A model generated the notes under the pieces. The model saw only the letters and a program-made list of their open reading frames with translations, was not told the origin of the DNA and made no database searches. A program made the position numbers and the translations under genes. Positions 17,313 to 29,769 of a DNA stretch of 64,000 nt are shown one piece after another (the first letter of the stretch is position 1; every line of letters starts with the position of its first letter). Source of the DNA: Nonomuraea wenchangensis (GTDB taxonomy: Bacteria; Actinomycetota; Actinomycetes; Streptosporangiales; Streptosporangiaceae); the NCBI RefSeq assembly GCF_900111685.1, contig NZ_FOHX01000005.1:620001-684000 (forward strand). The letters run 5' to 3'.

Positions 17313-17993
17313 ATGCTCATCGCCGGCTTCCCCGCAGGGGGCTTCCAGACCAACTGTTACGTCGTCGCGCCCGCGGCCGGCGAGGAGTGCGTGATCGTCG
17401 ATCCGGGCCAGGACGCCGCCGAAGGCGTCGACGACCTGCTGCGCGAGCACCGGCTCAAGCCGGTCGCCGTGATCCTCACCCACGGCCACCTCGACCACGT
17501 CTGGTCGGTGGCCCCCGTCTGCGGCGCCCGCGACGTGCCGGCCTGGATCCACCCGGACGACCGCCACCTGCTCAGCGACCCCGGCGCCGGCTTCTCCCGC
17601 GAGAGCGCCGCGCTGTTCGGCGGCATCACCCTCAGCGAGCCCGACGACGTACGCGAGCTGAGCGACGGCGCCGTGCTGGAGCTGGCCGGCCTGGAGCTCG
17701 TCGTGGACCACACCCCCGGCCATACCAGGGGGTCGGTGAGCTTCCGGCTGCCCTCGGACGACGTGATGTTCTCGGGCGACCTGCTGTTCGCCGGCTCCAT
17801 CGGCCGCACCGATCTTCCCGGCGGCGACTATCCGACCATCCTGCGCAGCCTGGCTACCAAGTGTCTGCCGCTGCCGGACGATACGGTCGTGTTGCCGGGC
17901 CACGGACCACAGACCACGATCGGCCGCGAGCGCGCGACCAACCCCTACCTGAAGGAAGCAGCGCCGCACGCCGGTCCCACACGAGGGATCTAA
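17313..17993 (+). CDS. Metallo-beta-lactamase-fold hydrolase (glyoxalase II-like)
   Basis: The protein has 226 residues. The metal-binding motif is THGHLDHVW (HxHxDH), with further ligands in [10 protein letters not shown] and [15 protein letters not shown] and a final His in VLPGHGPQT. This is the MBL subgroup common next to hisS in actinobacteria. Substrate is probably a thioester or other hydrolysable metabolite, but is not determined. ATG 17313 is chosen because the conserved family N-terminus [16 protein letters not shown] begins there. The TAA stop overlaps the hisS ATG (TAATG), so the two are translationally coupled. Confidence 0.9.
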   Translation: MLIAGFPAGGFQTNCYVVAPAAGEECVIVDPGQDAAEGVDDLLREHRLKPVAVILTHGHLDHVWSVAPVCGARDVPAWIHPDDRHLLSDPGAGFSRESAALFGGITLSEPDDVRELSDGAVLELAGLELVVDHTPGHTRGSVSFRLPSDDVMFSGDLLFAGSIGRTDLPGGDYPTILRSLATKCLPLPDDTVVLPGHGPQTTIGRERATNPYLKEAAPHAGPTRGI

Positions 17994-19249
17994 TGAGCTT
18001 CCAAGCACCAAAAGGCGTCAAGGAATACGTCCCGCCGCAGGCGTCGACGTTCTACGCGATCCGCGCCGCGTTCGCCGAGACGGCCAGGCGCGCGGGCTAC
18101 TCCTACCTCGAGACCGCGGTCTTCGAGGACACCCAGCTCTTCGCCCGTGGCGTCGGCGAGTCCACCGACGTCGTGAGCAAGGAGATGTACACCTTCACCG
18201 ACCGCGGCGGACGCTCGCTCACGCTGCGCCCGGAGTTCACCGCCGGCGTGCTGCGCGCGGTCCTGGAGCACGGCCTGCACCGCGGCCAGCTCCCTGTCAA
18301 GGTGTGGACCGACGGCCCGGTCTTCCGCGCCGAGGCGCCCCAGGAGGGCCGCTACCGCCAGTTCTACCAGCTCGACCTGGAGGCCATCGGCAGCGAGGAC
18401 CCCGCCGTCGACGCCGAGACGATCGCGCTCGCCTGGCAGTGGTACACCACGCTGGGCCTCACCCAGGTCCGCCTGCTGCTCAACTCGCTGGGCTGCCGCG
18501 AGTGCCGCCCGATCTACCGCGCCCGGCTGCAGGAGTTCCTGCGCGCGCTCGACCTCGACGAGGCCACCCGCGCCCGCATCGAGATCAACCCGTTGCGCGT
18601 GCTCGACGACAAGCGGCCCGAGGTGCAGGAGCAGCTCGCGGACGCGCCGCTCATCGGCGACCACCTGTGCGCCGGCTGCAAGTCCTACCACGACCGGGTC
18701 AAGCAGCTCCTGGCCGACCTCGGCATCCCGTGGGAGGACTCCCCGCGGCTGGTGCGCGGGCTCGACTACTACACGCGCACCACGTTCGAGTTCGACCACC
18801 CGCTGCTCGGCGCGCAGTCCGGCATCGGCGGCGGCGGTCGCTACGACGGCCTGTCCGAGGCCATCGGCGGGCCCGCGCTGCCCGGCATCGGCTTCGGGCT
18901 CGGCCTCGACCGCACCGTCATCGCCCTGGAACGCGAGGGCGTCGAGCCCGCCACCCCCGCCCGCTGCGAGGTGTACGGTGTGGCGCTGGGCGACGAAGCG
19001 GCCCGCGCCATGTTCACCCTCGTGAACGACCTGCGCGCGGCCGGCGTCGCCGCCGACATGGCCTTCGGCGGCAAGGGGCTCAAGGGCGCGATGAAGGGAG
19101 CCGACCGTTCCGGCGCCCGCTTCGCCCTGATCCTGGGCGAGCGCGACCTCGCGGCCCGGGCCGTGCAAGTGAAGGACCTGACCACAGCAGACCAGACCGA
19201 GGTGCCGCTGGCCCAGGTCGTGGACGTCTTGAAGGGGAAAGTGCAGTGA
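17993..19249 (+). CDS. hisS: Histidyl-tRNA synthetase
   Basis: Class II aminoacyl-tRNA synthetase, 418 residues. Class II motif 2 ([20 protein letters not shown]), the histidine-specific [15 protein letters not shown], and motif 3 in [15 protein letters not shown] are present. The anticodon-binding domain covers about 325-418. Start is ATG 17993 with GAGGGA upstream, overlapping the upstream stop by 1 bp. Its own stop overlaps the aspS GTG (GTGA). Confidence 0.97.
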   Translation: MSFQAPKGVKEYVPPQASTFYAIRAAFAETARRAGYSYLETAVFEDTQLFARGVGESTDVVSKEMYTFTDRGGRSLTLRPEFTAGVLRAVLEHGLHRGQLPVKVWTDGPVFRAEAPQEGRYRQFYQLDLEAIGSEDPAVDAETIALAWQWYTTLGLTQVRLLLNSLGCRECRPIYRARLQEFLRALDLDEATRARIEINPLRVLDDKRPEVQEQLADAPLIGDHLCAGCKSYHDRVKQLLADLGIPWEDSPRLVRGLDYYTRTTFEFDHPLLGAQSGIGGGGRYDGLSEAIGGPALPGIGFGLGLDRTVIALEREGVEPATPARCEVYGVALGDEAARAMFTLVNDLRAAGVAADMAFGGKGLKGAMKGADRSGARFALILGERDLAARAVQVKDLTTADQTEVPLAQVVDVLKGKVQ

Positions 19250-20979
19250 TCCGCACGCATACGGCCGGGTCGCTCCGCGAGGAGCACGCCGGGCAGAAGG
19301 TGACGCTCGCGGGCTGGGTGGCCCGCCGCCGCGACCATGGCGGCGTGGTCTTCATCGACCTGCGCGACGCCTCCGGCTCGGCGCAGGTGGTCTTCCGCGA
19401 GGAGGACCACGCCCACGACCTGCGCGCCGAATACTGCGTGAAGGTCGTCGGGGAGGTGCGCCTGCGCCCGGAGGGCAACGAGAACCCCGAGCTGCCCACC
19501 GGGAAGATCGAGGTCGTCGCCGACACCGTCGAGGTGCTGAGCGAGTCGGCGCCGCTGCCGTTCCCGATCGAGGGCAACGTGGGGGTGTCGGAGGAGGCGC
19601 GGCTGAAGTACCGCTACCTCGACGTACGCCGCCAGCAGGTGGCCCACGCCATGCGGGTGCGCTCCAAGGCCACCTACCTCGCCAACGAGGTCATGAACGA
19701 GCTCGGCTTCGTCTACGTCGAGACCCCGACGCTCACCCGCTCCACGCCCGAGGGCGCCCGCGACTTCCTCGTGCCCGTGCGCCTGCAGCCCGGCAACTGG
19801 TATGCCCTGCCGCAGTCGCCGCAGCTGTTCAAGCAGCTCCTGCAGGTCGCCGGGCTGGAGCGCTACTACCAGCTCGCCAAGTGCTACCGCGACGAGGACC
19901 TGCGCGCCGACCGGCAGCCGGAGTTCACCCAGATCGACGTCGAGATGTCCTTCGTCGACCAGGAGGACGTCATCCAGGTCGGCGAGACGCTGATCGCCCG
20001 CCTGTGGCGGGAGCTCGCCGGCTACGAGGTGCCGACGCCGCTGCCGCGCATGACGTACGCCGAGGCCATGGCCCGCTACGGCTCCGACAAGCCCGACCTG
20101 CGCTTCGGCCAGGAGCTGGTCGAGATGACCTCCTACTTCGCGGGCACCACCTTCCGCGTCTTCCAGGCCGACTACGTCGGCGCGGTCGTCATGCCGGGCG
20201 GCGCCTCGCAGACCCGCAAGGAGCTCGACGGCTGGCAGGAGTGGGCCCGCTCGCGCGGCGCCAAGGGCCTGGCCTACGTGCTGGTGCAGGAGGACGGCAC
20301 GCTCGGCGGCCCGGTCGCCAAGAACCTGTCGGAGGAGGAGCTGTCCGGGCTGGCCGCCAAGGTCGGCGCCGCCCCCGGTGACGCGATCTTCTTCGCCGCG
20401 GGCGCCCGCAACGCCGCCCGCGACCTGCTCGGCGCGGCCCGGCTGGAGATCGGCCGCCGCTGCGGGCTCATCGACGAGTCGCAGTGGTCGTTCCTGTGGG
20501 TCGTGGACGCCCCCATGTTCGAGGAGGACGGCGAGGGCGGCTGGACGGCCGTGCACCACCCGTTCACCGGCCCCAAGCCCGAGTGGGCCGACAACTTCCA
20601 GGACCACCCGGCCGAGGCGCTGGCCTACGCCTACGACATGGTCTGCAACGGCATGGAGATCGGCGGCGGCTCGATCCGTATCCACCGGGCCGAGATGCAG
20701 CAGCGCGTCTTCGACGTGCTCGGCATCTCCAAGGAGGAGGCCGAGAGCAAGTTCGGCTTCCTGCTGGAGGCGTTCAAGTACGGCCCGCCGCCGCACGGCG
20801 GCATCGCCTACGGCTGGGACCGCATCTGCATGCTGCTGGCCGGCGGCGAGTCGATCCGCGACGTCATCGCCTTCCCCAAGACGGCTTCCGGCTTCGACCC
20901 GCTGACCGGCGCGCCCACGCCCATCACGGCGGGGCAGCGCAAGGAGGCGGGCGTCGACGCCGCGCCGCGCAAGGACTGA
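19246..20979 (+). CDS. aspS: Aspartyl-tRNA synthetase
   Basis: Class II synthetase, 577 residues. An N-terminal OB-fold anticodon domain ([19 protein letters not shown]) precedes the catalytic core with [20 protein letters not shown], motif 2 [20 protein letters not shown] sequence ([16 protein letters not shown]), a bacterial GAD insertion domain and motif 3 [13 protein letters not shown]. Start GTG 19246 overlaps the hisS stop by 4 bp. Many actinobacterial AspRS lack a partner AsnRS and are non-discriminating; this was not resolved here. Confidence 0.97.
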   Translation: MIRTHTAGSLREEHAGQKVTLAGWVARRRDHGGVVFIDLRDASGSAQVVFREEDHAHDLRAEYCVKVVGEVRLRPEGNENPELPTGKIEVVADTVEVLSESAPLPFPIEGNVGVSEEARLKYRYLDVRRQQVAHAMRVRSKATYLANEVMNELGFVYVETPTLTRSTPEGARDFLVPVRLQPGNWYALPQSPQLFKQLLQVAGLERYYQLAKCYRDEDLRADRQPEFTQIDVEMSFVDQEDVIQVGETLIARLWRELAGYEVPTPLPRMTYAEAMARYGSDKPDLRFGQELVEMTSYFAGTTFRVFQADYVGAVVMPGGASQTRKELDGWQEWARSRGAKGLAYVLVQEDGTLGGPVAKNLSEEELSGLAAKVGAAPGDAIFFAAGARNAARDLLGAARLEIGRRCGLIDESQWSFLWVVDAPMFEEDGEGGWTAVHHPFTGPKPEWADNFQDHPAEALAYAYDMVCNGMEIGGGSIRIHRAEMQQRVFDVLGISKEEAESKFGFLLEAFKYGPPPHGGIAYGWDRICMLLAGGESIRDVIAFPKTASGFDPLTGAPTPITAGQRKEAGVDAAPRKD

Positions 20980-20996
20980 TCCGGGCCCGGCATGAG

Positions 20997-21030
20997 AGAA
21001 GCCGGCGGGGCGAGCGCCCCGCCGGCTTCT
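20997..21030. terminator. Bidirectional terminator between aspS and the convergent cyclophilin gene
   Basis: A perfect 15-bp stem (AGAAGCCGGCGGGGC / GCCCCGCCGGCTTCT) surrounds loop GAGC. On the + strand it is followed by TTCC; on the minus strand by TCTC. It lies between two converging genes. Confidence 0.8.
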
Positions 21031-21042
21031 TCCGCGCGCTGG

Positions 21043-21939
21043 TCAGGAGAACGTGATGCTCTTGATGATGACCGGCTTCTTGGGGGCGGTGGTGCCGCCG
21101 TCGCCGGTGATGTCGGCCTCGTTCACGATGAGGTCCTGGCCGTTCTTGGCCAGGCCGAGCAGCATGTCCATGCCCTCGCTGACCACGCCGACGGTGGAGA
21201 AGCCCGCGCCGAGCTGCGTGTTCTCGTCCGACAGCGAGAAGACGAACTGGCTGTTGTTCTGACCCATCGAGTCGCCCGGCTGGGACATGAAGACCACGCC
21301 CTTGGCCGGCGGGATCTCGACGTTCTCGTCGGAGTAGACGTAGCCCGAGGTGCCCTGGCCGTCGGTCGGGTTCTTGCCGTCGGCCTTGGCCTGCGGGTCG
21401 CCGCACTGCAGCAGGTGCACGCCGGCGACGTCCGGGGTGACCAGCCGGTGGCACTTCATGTTGTCGTAGAAGTGCTTCTTGCTGAGGAAGCTGAGCGAGT
21501 TGACCGTGCACGGGGCCGCGTCGGTCATCAGGTCGACGACGACCTTGCCGCGGTTGAAGTTGATCGTCATCTTCTTCAGCTTCATGTTGGGCTTCTTGCC
21601 CGGCAGGCCCACGAACTTGTTCGGGACGGAGTCGTCACGCTTGTACGTGCACGTCACCGGCCCGGCCGCCGCGGTCGTCGTCGGCGCGATCGGCAGCGAC
21701 GCCGAGGGCGATGCCGACGCCGACGCGGAGGCCGAGCTCTCCGCCGCGGCGGGGTCCGGCCCGTCGCCGCCCCTCAGGGTGGTCGCGGCGAAGATGCCGC
21801 CGGCCACCACCACCACAGCCACGCCCGCGCCGATGAAGGCGTTCCGCTTCGCCTTGGAGGAGCCCTCGGCCGCCGCGCGCTTCTCCTGCCGCTCCTTGTG
21901 CTCCCGCGCGAGGTCGCTCTTGCGGTCTTCGCCGCTCAC
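21043..21939 (-). CDS. Membrane-anchored cyclophilin-type peptidyl-prolyl isomerase, second copy
   Basis: The protein has 298 residues with the same layout as the copy at 16305: basic cytoplasmic start, one membrane helix (about 35-55), a Ala/Ser-rich linker, then a cyclophilin domain. Conserved blocks are CHRLVTPDVAGVHLLQCGDP and NNSQFVFSLSD. Compared with the first copy the F-F of GSQFF is replaced by F-V, and the FxMQ-type segment is LLQ, so activity may be reduced or specialised. GTG start with AGGAGA upstream. It is probably a paralogue retained across actinobacteria. Confidence 0.9.
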   Translation of the reverse strand: MSGEDRKSDLAREHKERQEKRAAAEGSSKAKRNAFIGAGVAVVVVAGGIFAATTLRGGDGPDPAAAESSASASASASPSASLPIAPTTTAAAGPVTCTYKRDDSVPNKFVGLPGKKPNMKLKKMTINFNRGKVVVDLMTDAAPCTVNSLSFLSKKHFYDNMKCHRLVTPDVAGVHLLQCGDPQAKADGKNPTDGQGTSGYVYSDENVEIPPAKGVVFMSQPGDSMGQNNSQFVFSLSDENTQLGAGFSTVGVVSEGMDMLLGLAKNGQDLIVNEADITGDGGTTAPKKPVIIKSITFS

Positions 21940-22107
21940 CGCATGTCTCCTTCATCTTTGCCGACACATGACCAAACAACTCCGCGCATGCTACCGGCCC
22001 TCGGTATGTGCCGGATGTAAGTGGCAAAAGCCGTGATGTGCGACGGATGGGGCCGCGAACCTTATCGTGCTCCCACGCGTAGATGAAAAGAGCACAAAGG
22101 AGTCGTC

Positions 22108-22590
22108 ATGTTCGACCAGATCCTGGGCCTGCCGGCCCACGCGCTCGTCATCCACTTCGCCGTCGTGCTGGTGCCGCTGCTCGCCGCGGTGGCGGTGGTC
22201 CACGCGCTGGTGCCGCGGTGGCGTCCGTACGTCGCCTGGGCCGCGGTCCTGCTCTCCCTGGCCGGGCCCGTGGCCGTGTTCGCGGCCAAGGAGAGCGGCG
22301 AGCGGCTGAAGGAGGCCCGCTTCGCCACCGCCGAGGGCGGCCTCGGCCGGGCCATCGCCACGCACGAGAGCTTCGCCACCCCGCTGCTGCTGTCGGCGTC
22401 GGGCCTGGCCGCCGTCACGCTGCTGCTGGTGCACGCCACCCGCCCGGCCCGCGACTCCGTCGGGCGCGACCGCTTCGGCCGTCCCGTCTCGCTGGTCCTG
22501 TCCGGGCTCACGGTCGTGCTGGCCGCCGTGGCCGGCTACTTCTGCTTCCTGGCAGGGGACTCGGGCGCGAGGGCGGTTTGGGGCCTGTAA
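22108..22590 (+). CDS. DUF2231-type four-helix membrane protein
   Basis: The protein has 160 residues and four hydrophobic segments (about 10-31, 38-55, 82-103, 130-150). The opening FDQILGLPAHALVIHFAVVL, with H-A-L-V-I-H-F, is typical of DUF2231 proteins, whose conserved His residues may bind heme or metal. Function is unknown. ATG start with AAAGGAG upstream. Its TAA stop lies inside the putative -10 box of rarA. Confidence 0.8.
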   Translation: MFDQILGLPAHALVIHFAVVLVPLLAAVAVVHALVPRWRPYVAWAAVLLSLAGPVAVFAAKESGERLKEARFATAEGGLGRAIATHESFATPLLLSASGLAAVTLLLVHATRPARDSVGRDRFGRPVSLVLSGLTVVLAAVAGYFCFLAGDSGARAVWGL

Positions 22591-22593
22591 TCT
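22588..22593 (+). promoter_or_regulatory. Putative -10 for leaderless rarA mRNA
   Basis: TAATCT ends 6 nt before the rarA GTG (22600), there is no Shine-Dalgarno, and the box overlaps the upstream stop codon. Confidence 0.35.
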
Positions 22594-22599
22594 CACGTT

Positions 22600-23925
22600 G
22601 TGGATAGCCTGTTCGACTCGGCCGCCGAGGACGCCACCCCGCAGCCCCTGGCGGTGCGCATGCGCCCGCGCACCCTCGACGAGGTGATCGGCCAGCGCCA
22701 CCTGCTCGGCCCCGGCACCCCGCTGCGTCGCCTGGTCGAGAGCGAGGCTCCCATGTCGCTGTTCCTGTGGGGGCCGCCCGGCACCGGCAAGACCACGCTC
22801 GCCTACGTCGTCTCCAACGTCACCCAGCGCCGCTTCGTGGAGATCTCCGCCGTCTCCGCCGGGGTCAAGGACGTCCGCGCGGCCATCGACAACGCCCGCC
22901 GCGAGCTGGGCATGACCGGCCGCCAGACCGTGCTGTTCGTGGACGAGGTCCACCGCTTCAACAAGGCCCAGCAGGACGCCCTGCTGCCCGCCGTGGAGAA
23001 CCGCTGGGTCACCTTCATCGGCGCCACCACCGAGAACCCGTACTTCTCCGTCATCTCGCCGCTGCTGTCGCGCTCGCTCCTGCTCACCCTGGAGTCGCTG
23101 TCCGACGACGACATCCGCGCCGTCCTGGAGCGGGCGGTGGCCGAGCCACGCGGGCTCGGCGGGGGCCACCGGCTCGCCCCCGAGGCGCTGGAGCACCTCG
23201 TACGGCTCGCGGGCGGCGACGCCAGGCGGTCGCTCACCTACCTGGAGGCCGCGGCGCTGCTGGCCGAGGACATCACCGTCGAGGTCGTCGAGAAGGCCGT
23301 CGACAAGGCCGCGGTGCGCTACGACCGGCAGGGCGACCAGCACTACGACGTGATCAGCGCCTTCATCAAGTCGATGCGCGGCTCCGACGCCGACGCCGCG
23401 CTCCACTACCTCGCCCGGATGATCGAGGCCGGCGAGGACCCCCGCTTCATCGCCCGCCGAATCGTCATCTTCGCCAGCGAGGACGTCGGCATGGCCGACC
23501 CCACCTGCCTGCAGACCGCCGTCGCCACCGCGCAGGCCGTCCAGCTCATCGGCCTGCCCGAGGGGCAGATCAACCTGGCGCACGCGGTCATCCACTGCGC
23601 GCTGGCCCCCAAGTCCAACGCGGTCGTCAAGGCCATCGGCGCCGCGATCGGCGACGTGCGCAAGGGGCTGATCGGCCAGGTGCCCGGCCACCTGCGCGAC
23701 GCCCACTACGGCGGAGCGGCCAAGCTCGGCCACGGCGACGGCTACAAATACCCGCACGACTTCGACCACGGGCTCGTCCGCCAGGACTACGCGCCCGAGC
23801 AGGTGCGCGAGCGCCGCTACTACGAGCCCACCCGGCACGGCGCCGAGGCTCCGGTGGCCGAGCGCTGGGCCAAGATCCGCGAGTTCCTGCGCGGTGGCCC
23901 CCTGGCGCCTCGTGGTCCTCACTAA
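22600..23925 (+). CDS. rarA: Replication-associated recombination protein A (RarA/MgsA)
   Basis: AAA+ ATPase, 441 residues, related to RuvB and clamp loaders, that acts at stalled replication forks. N-terminal [19 protein letters not shown], Walker [12 protein letters not shown], Walker [20 protein letters not shown] and sensor [10 protein letters not shown] are visible. The C-terminal tetramerisation region has [28 protein letters not shown] start at 22600 is probably leaderless. It is unlinked in sequence to ruvB, though both are in this window. Confidence 0.95.
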   Translation: MDSLFDSAAEDATPQPLAVRMRPRTLDEVIGQRHLLGPGTPLRRLVESEAPMSLFLWGPPGTGKTTLAYVVSNVTQRRFVEISAVSAGVKDVRAAIDNARRELGMTGRQTVLFVDEVHRFNKAQQDALLPAVENRWVTFIGATTENPYFSVISPLLSRSLLLTLESLSDDDIRAVLERAVAEPRGLGGGHRLAPEALEHLVRLAGGDARRSLTYLEAAALLAEDITVEVVEKAVDKAAVRYDRQGDQHYDVISAFIKSMRGSDADAALHYLARMIEAGEDPRFIARRIVIFASEDVGMADPTCLQTAVATAQAVQLIGLPEGQINLAHAVIHCALAPKSNAVVKAIGAAIGDVRKGLIGQVPGHLRDAHYGGAAKLGHGDGYKYPHDFDHGLVRQDYAPEQVRERRYYEPTRHGAEAPVAERWAKIREFLRGGPLAPRGPH

Positions 23926-23927
23926 CG

Positions 23928-23950
23928 TTGTCAGCCGGACGCGATAGGGT
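23928..23950 (+). promoter_or_regulatory. PafBC-like DNA-damage promoter motif before the DUF948 gene
   Basis: TTGTCAGCC, 8 unspecified bases, then TAGGGT. This fits the actinobacterial RecA-independent damage promoter (TTGTCRGTG-N8-TAnnnT) except at the last two bases of the first block. The 11-bp gap between TTGTCA and TAGGGT is far too short for an ordinary -35/-10 pair, which supports the special class. Confidence 0.4.
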
Positions 23951-23988
23951 CGTGCCGTTCCTGCCCAGCACACAAGGGAGATGAGCGG

Positions 23989-24378
23989 ATGCTAACCGCC
24001 GGAGAGGTCGCCGGTCTGATCGCCGCCACCGGCTGGGTGGTCCTGGTCTGCGTGCTCGCCATGGTGCTCGTCAAGCTCGCCCGCCTGCTCAAGGAGACCA
24101 CCAAGGCGGTCACCGAGCTCAACAACCGCCTCACGCCGCTGCTCGACGACGTCAGCCTCACCGTCAACGAGACCAACAGGCAGCTCATGGCCGTCGAGGC
24201 CATCGCCAAGGACGTCAAGCAGGTCAGCGGCCACGCCGCCCGGCTGAGCGCGGTCACCGACACCATGTTCACCGGCCCGCTGATCAAGGTGTCCTCGCTG
24301 GGCTACGGCGTGCGCCGGGCCATCGAGGCCCGCCGGCCGGTCCGGCGCGGCGGCGGGCGGCCGAGGCGGGTCCAATGA
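23989..24378 (+). CDS. DUF948 domain membrane protein
   Basis: The protein has 129 residues: one N-terminal membrane helix (about 9-30), then a helical stretch (LNNRLTPLLDDVSLTVNETN) typical of DUF948 proteins. The tail is Arg/Gly-rich. Function unknown; the order DUF948-DUF6167-alaS is conserved in actinobacteria. It overlaps the next gene by 4 bp (ATGA). Confidence 0.85.
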   Translation: MLTAGEVAGLIAATGWVVLVCVLAMVLVKLARLLKETTKAVTELNNRLTPLLDDVSLTVNETNRQLMAVEAIAKDVKQVSGHAARLSAVTDTMFTGPLIKVSSLGYGVRRAIEARRPVRRGGGRPRRVQ

Positions 24379-24608
24379 TCCGCAGGCTGTTCTACCTGTC
24401 GCTCGGCGCGTTCCTCGCCTTCTGGGTGATGCGCCGGCTGCAGGCGCTGCACCCCGACCACGTCGCCCGCCGCACGGCGGCCGGGGCGGCGGGCATGCTC
24501 CAGCGGGTGAGAGACTTTACCTCGGACGCGCTCGACGAGGCCGCGGCGCGCGAAACCGAGTTGCGGGCACGCCTTGGGCTCGACCAGGCTGAAGACACCA
24601 CCCGCTGA
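24375..24608 (+). CDS. Small DUF6167-like membrane protein
   Basis: The protein has 77 residues. A short N-terminal hydrophobic segment ([15 protein letters not shown]) precedes an amphipathic helix with many Ala/Arg/Glu. It occupies the alaS-upstream slot filled by DUF6167 proteins in other actinobacteria. Start overlaps the DUF948 stop, so the pair is translationally coupled. Function unknown. Confidence 0.75.
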   Translation: MIRRLFYLSLGAFLAFWVMRRLQALHPDHVARRTAAGAAGMLQRVRDFTSDALDEAAARETELRARLGLDQAEDTTR

Positions 24609-24646
24609 CACATTCGTTCGACACGACACGACGACTAACGCAAAGG

Positions 24647-27328
<2,682 letters not shown>

Positions 27329-27335
27329 CGCTGAC

Positions 27336-27815
27336 ATGAGGTTCGGTTCACGGATCGGCGTGGACGTCGGCTCCGTGCGGGTTGGCGTGGCCCGCAGCGA
27401 CCCCTCGGGGATGCTGGCCACGCCGGTCGAGACCGTCCGGCGCGGCAAGGGCGACCTCGACCGCATCGCGGCGATCGTCGCCGAGCACGAGGCGATCGAG
27501 GTCGTCGTCGGCCTGCCCCGGTCGCTGTCCGGGCGCGAGGGGCAGGCGGCGGAGCTGGCGCGCGCCTACGCCGAGCGGCTCGCCGCCCGGCTCGCGCCGA
27601 CGCCCGTCCGGCTGTTCGACGAGCGGCTGACCACGGTCGCCGCCCAGCACAGCCTGCGGGCCAGCGGCGTCAAGGCCAAGAAGCAGCGGGGCGTCGTCGA
27701 CCAGGCGGCGGCCGTCGTGCTGCTGCAGGACGCGCTCGACTCCGAACGCGCCACCGACAGACCACCAGGCAGGCCCGTCGAACCGCCCCAGGCGGCCGAC
27801 GGACCTGCCCAATGA
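27336..27815 (+). CDS. ruvX: Putative pre-16S rRNA nuclease / Holliday junction resolvase-like RuvX (YqgF)
   Basis: The protein has 159 residues with an RNase H-like fold. The first Asp is in IGVDVGSVRVGVA, then VVVGLPRSLSGREG, LFDERLTTVAA and a final Asp in VDQAAAVVLL. In E. coli YqgF trims pre-16S rRNA; a resolvase role is debated. The last 20 residues are a Pro/Ala tail. Start ATG 27336 directly follows alaS. An in-frame start further upstream would overlap alaS and carries no family similarity. Confidence 0.92.
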   Translation: MRFGSRIGVDVGSVRVGVARSDPSGMLATPVETVRRGKGDLDRIAAIVAEHEAIEVVVGLPRSLSGREGQAAELARAYAERLAARLAPTPVRLFDERLTTVAAQHSLRASGVKAKKQRGVVDQAAAVVLLQDALDSERATDRPPGRPVEPPQAADGPAQ

Positions 27816-27867
27816 GCCGGCGGTACACGGGGCGGGGGAGCGCGGCGGGCACCGGGGCGGTGACGCC

Positions 27868-29769
27868 GTGAACGAGATACCTGACGGCCGCCTGCCCGAG
27901 GAGCAGGACGACAGCGGTGACCTCATCCCGTTCAGCCCCGAGGACGAGGACCTTGACCAGGGGGATGGCGGTCCAGGACCGGCCACCGACGCCGCGACGG
28001 ACCCTGCACCCCTGGAAACGGCTCCAGCTCACGAGCCGGTCCATGAGCCGACCTCCGAGTCCGTCCAGGAGCCGACCTCCGAGTCCGTCCAGGAGCGGGC
28101 TTCCGAGCCCGTCCAAGAGCGGGCCTCCGAGTCGGCCTCCGAGCCCGCCTACCAGCGGGCCTCCGAGCCGGTCCACGAGTCGGCCTCCGAGCCGGACGAC
28201 GACGGAGTGGCCGGGGTGGCCGGTGACGGGTCGGCCGATGACGGGCCGGTCGGGGCGGCTTCGGCTGCTCGGCGCGGCGACATGACGGGCCCTGCTCCTG
28301 CGACGGGAGATGCCGTCGGCACACGCGGGAGCCGGGGCGATGCCACGGCGCCCGCCGGCCCGGGCGAGGGCCCAGCCTCCGGGGGAGAGAGCTCCCACAG
28401 CCGCGGCGACGGCTCCGCCTCCGGGGGAGAGACCTCCCACGGCGTGGGGGAGGACTCCGTTTCCGGCGGAGAGAGCTCCCACGGTCTGGGTGAGGGCTCC
28501 GGCTCCGCGGGAGAGACCTCTCATGACCTGGGCGGCGGCGCCGGTGCCGGCGATGGACCGGTGCCTGCGGGCGCGGGTGAGGGGTCGGAATCAGCCGGGG
28601 TGAGCGAGGGTCACGCAGCTGAGGGCCAGGCCGCGGGCATCGGGACCGCCGGACGTGAGAGTGAGCGGGCTGTGCCCGGCGACCAGGGTGGCCGGGCGGC
28701 GGCGGGAGCCGGGAAGGGCGGGCGGCCTTCCGGGCGGCGGAAGGCCGCGCGGAAGGCGGGGCTGGTGGCCGCCGGGCTGGCGGTGGCGTTGATCGGGGCC
28801 GGCGTCGGCGTCATCGTGCTGGTCAAGCCGTATCTCAGCCCCGCCGACTTCGAGGGCAGGGGCGAGGGCACGGTGACGGTCCGCATCCCGCCCGGCGCCA
28901 GCGCCCAGGCGATCGGCACGGCGCTGGCCGATGCCGGGGTGGTGGCGAGCGCGCAGGCGTTCGTCCGCGCGAGCGAGGACCGGGCGGTGACCGGACGGCT
29001 GCGTCCCGGGACGTACCGCCTGCGCAAGGGCATGGCCTCGACGGCGGCGCTGGACCTGCTGCTCGACGCCGCCTCCCGCGTCGTCAAGCGGGTTACCGTG
29101 CCGGAGGGCATGCGGGTGAGCGAGGTGCTGGCCCGCCTGGCCAAGCAGACGGGCCTGTCGCTCAAGGAGTTCCTGGCGGTGGACAAGGGGCTGGTCGGCC
29201 TGCCGTCGTACGCGCCCGGCCTGGAGGGTTTCCTGTTCCCGGCCACGTACGAGATCGAGCCCGGCGACACTCCCGTGGACGTGCTGGCGGCGATGGTGGA
29301 GCGGTTCGGCGCGGAGGCGCGCCGGCTGCGCCTGGCCGAGCAGGCCGCCCGCGTGCATCTGACGCCGCTGGAGGCGGTCACGGTGGCCAGCATGATCCAG
29401 GCTGAGGGCGGCACCGACGCCGACTATCCCAAGATCGCCAGAGTCATCTACAACCGGCTCGAGCGGGGCACCCCGCTGGAGATCGACAGCACCGTCCTGT
29501 ACGCGCAGAAGCGACGGACGCTGAGAGTGACCGAGAAGGACACCAAGGTCGACTCTCCGTACAACACCTACCGTCGCAAGGGGCTGCCTCCTGGGCCCAT
29601 CGCCAATCCCGGCGCTAAGGCCCTGGTGGCGGCTCTGAACCCGGCGGACGGCGATTGGCACTGGTTTGTGACGACGGATCCGGCGCATAGAATCACCAAA
29701 TTCACCAACAAAGAGAGCGAGTTCGTGAGATACCGGGAAGAGTTGAACAAGAACCTCGGGACGAGCTGA
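27868..29769 (+). CDS. mltG: Endolytic murein transglycosylase MltG with long repetitive cytoplasmic N-terminus
   Basis: The protein has 633 residues, against about 340-400 for typical MltG. Residues 1-295 are disordered and acidic and hold two in-frame minisatellites. One membrane helix (about 298-320, LVAAGLAVALIGAGVGVIVL) follows. Then come a LysM-like subdomain and the YceG catalytic domain with MIQAEGGTDADYPKIARVIY; the Glu of Q-A-E-G is the catalytic acid, followed by YNRL and SPYNTYRRKGLPPGPIANPG. It cleaves nascent glycan strands in the membrane, leaving 1,6-anhydroMurNAc ends. GTG start. A second mltG follows. Confidence 0.93.
   Translation: MNEIPDGRLPEEQDDSGDLIPFSPEDEDLDQGDGGPGPATDAATDPAPLETAPAHEPVHEPTSESVQEPTSESVQERASEPVQERASESASEPAYQRASEPVHESASEPDDDGVAGVAGDGSADDGPVGAASAARRGDMTGPAPATGDAVGTRGSRGDATAPAGPGEGPASGGESSHSRGDGSASGGETSHGVGEDSVSGGESSHGLGEGSGSAGETSHDLGGGAGAGDGPVPAGAGEGSESAGVSEGHAAEGQAAGIGTAGRESERAVPGDQGGRAAAGAGKGGRPSGRRKAARKAGLVAAGLAVALIGAGVGVIVLVKPYLSPADFEGRGEGTVTVRIPPGASAQAIGTALADAGVVASAQAFVRASEDRAVTGRLRPGTYRLRKGMASTAALDLLLDAASRVVKRVTVPEGMRVSEVLARLAKQTGLSLKEFLAVDKGLVGLPSYAPGLEGFLFPATYEIEPGDTPVDVLAAMVERFGAEARRLRLAEQAARVHLTPLEAVTVASMIQAEGGTDADYPKIARVIYNRLERGTPLEIDSTVLYAQKRRTLRVTEKDTKVDSPYNTYRRKGLPPGPIANPGAKALVAALNPADGDWHWFVTTDPAHRITKFTNKESEFVRYREELNKNLGTS
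28045..28200 (+). repeat. 24-bp in-frame minisatellite in mltG
   Basis: GAGCCGACCTCCGAGTCC plus GTCCAG occurs twice exactly (28045, 28069), then diverged copies follow to about 28200. It encodes 8-residue units such as EPTSESVQ and ERASEPVQ at residues about 60-111 of the cytoplasmic extension. Confidence 0.75.
28375..28542 (+). repeat. 42-bp in-frame minisatellite in mltG, four units
   Basis: Units begin at 28375, 28417, 28459 and 28501. Each encodes 14 residues of the form x-S-G-G-E-(S/T)-S-H-x-x-G-x-x-S, at residues about 170-225. Unit number could vary between strains. Confidence 0.75.
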
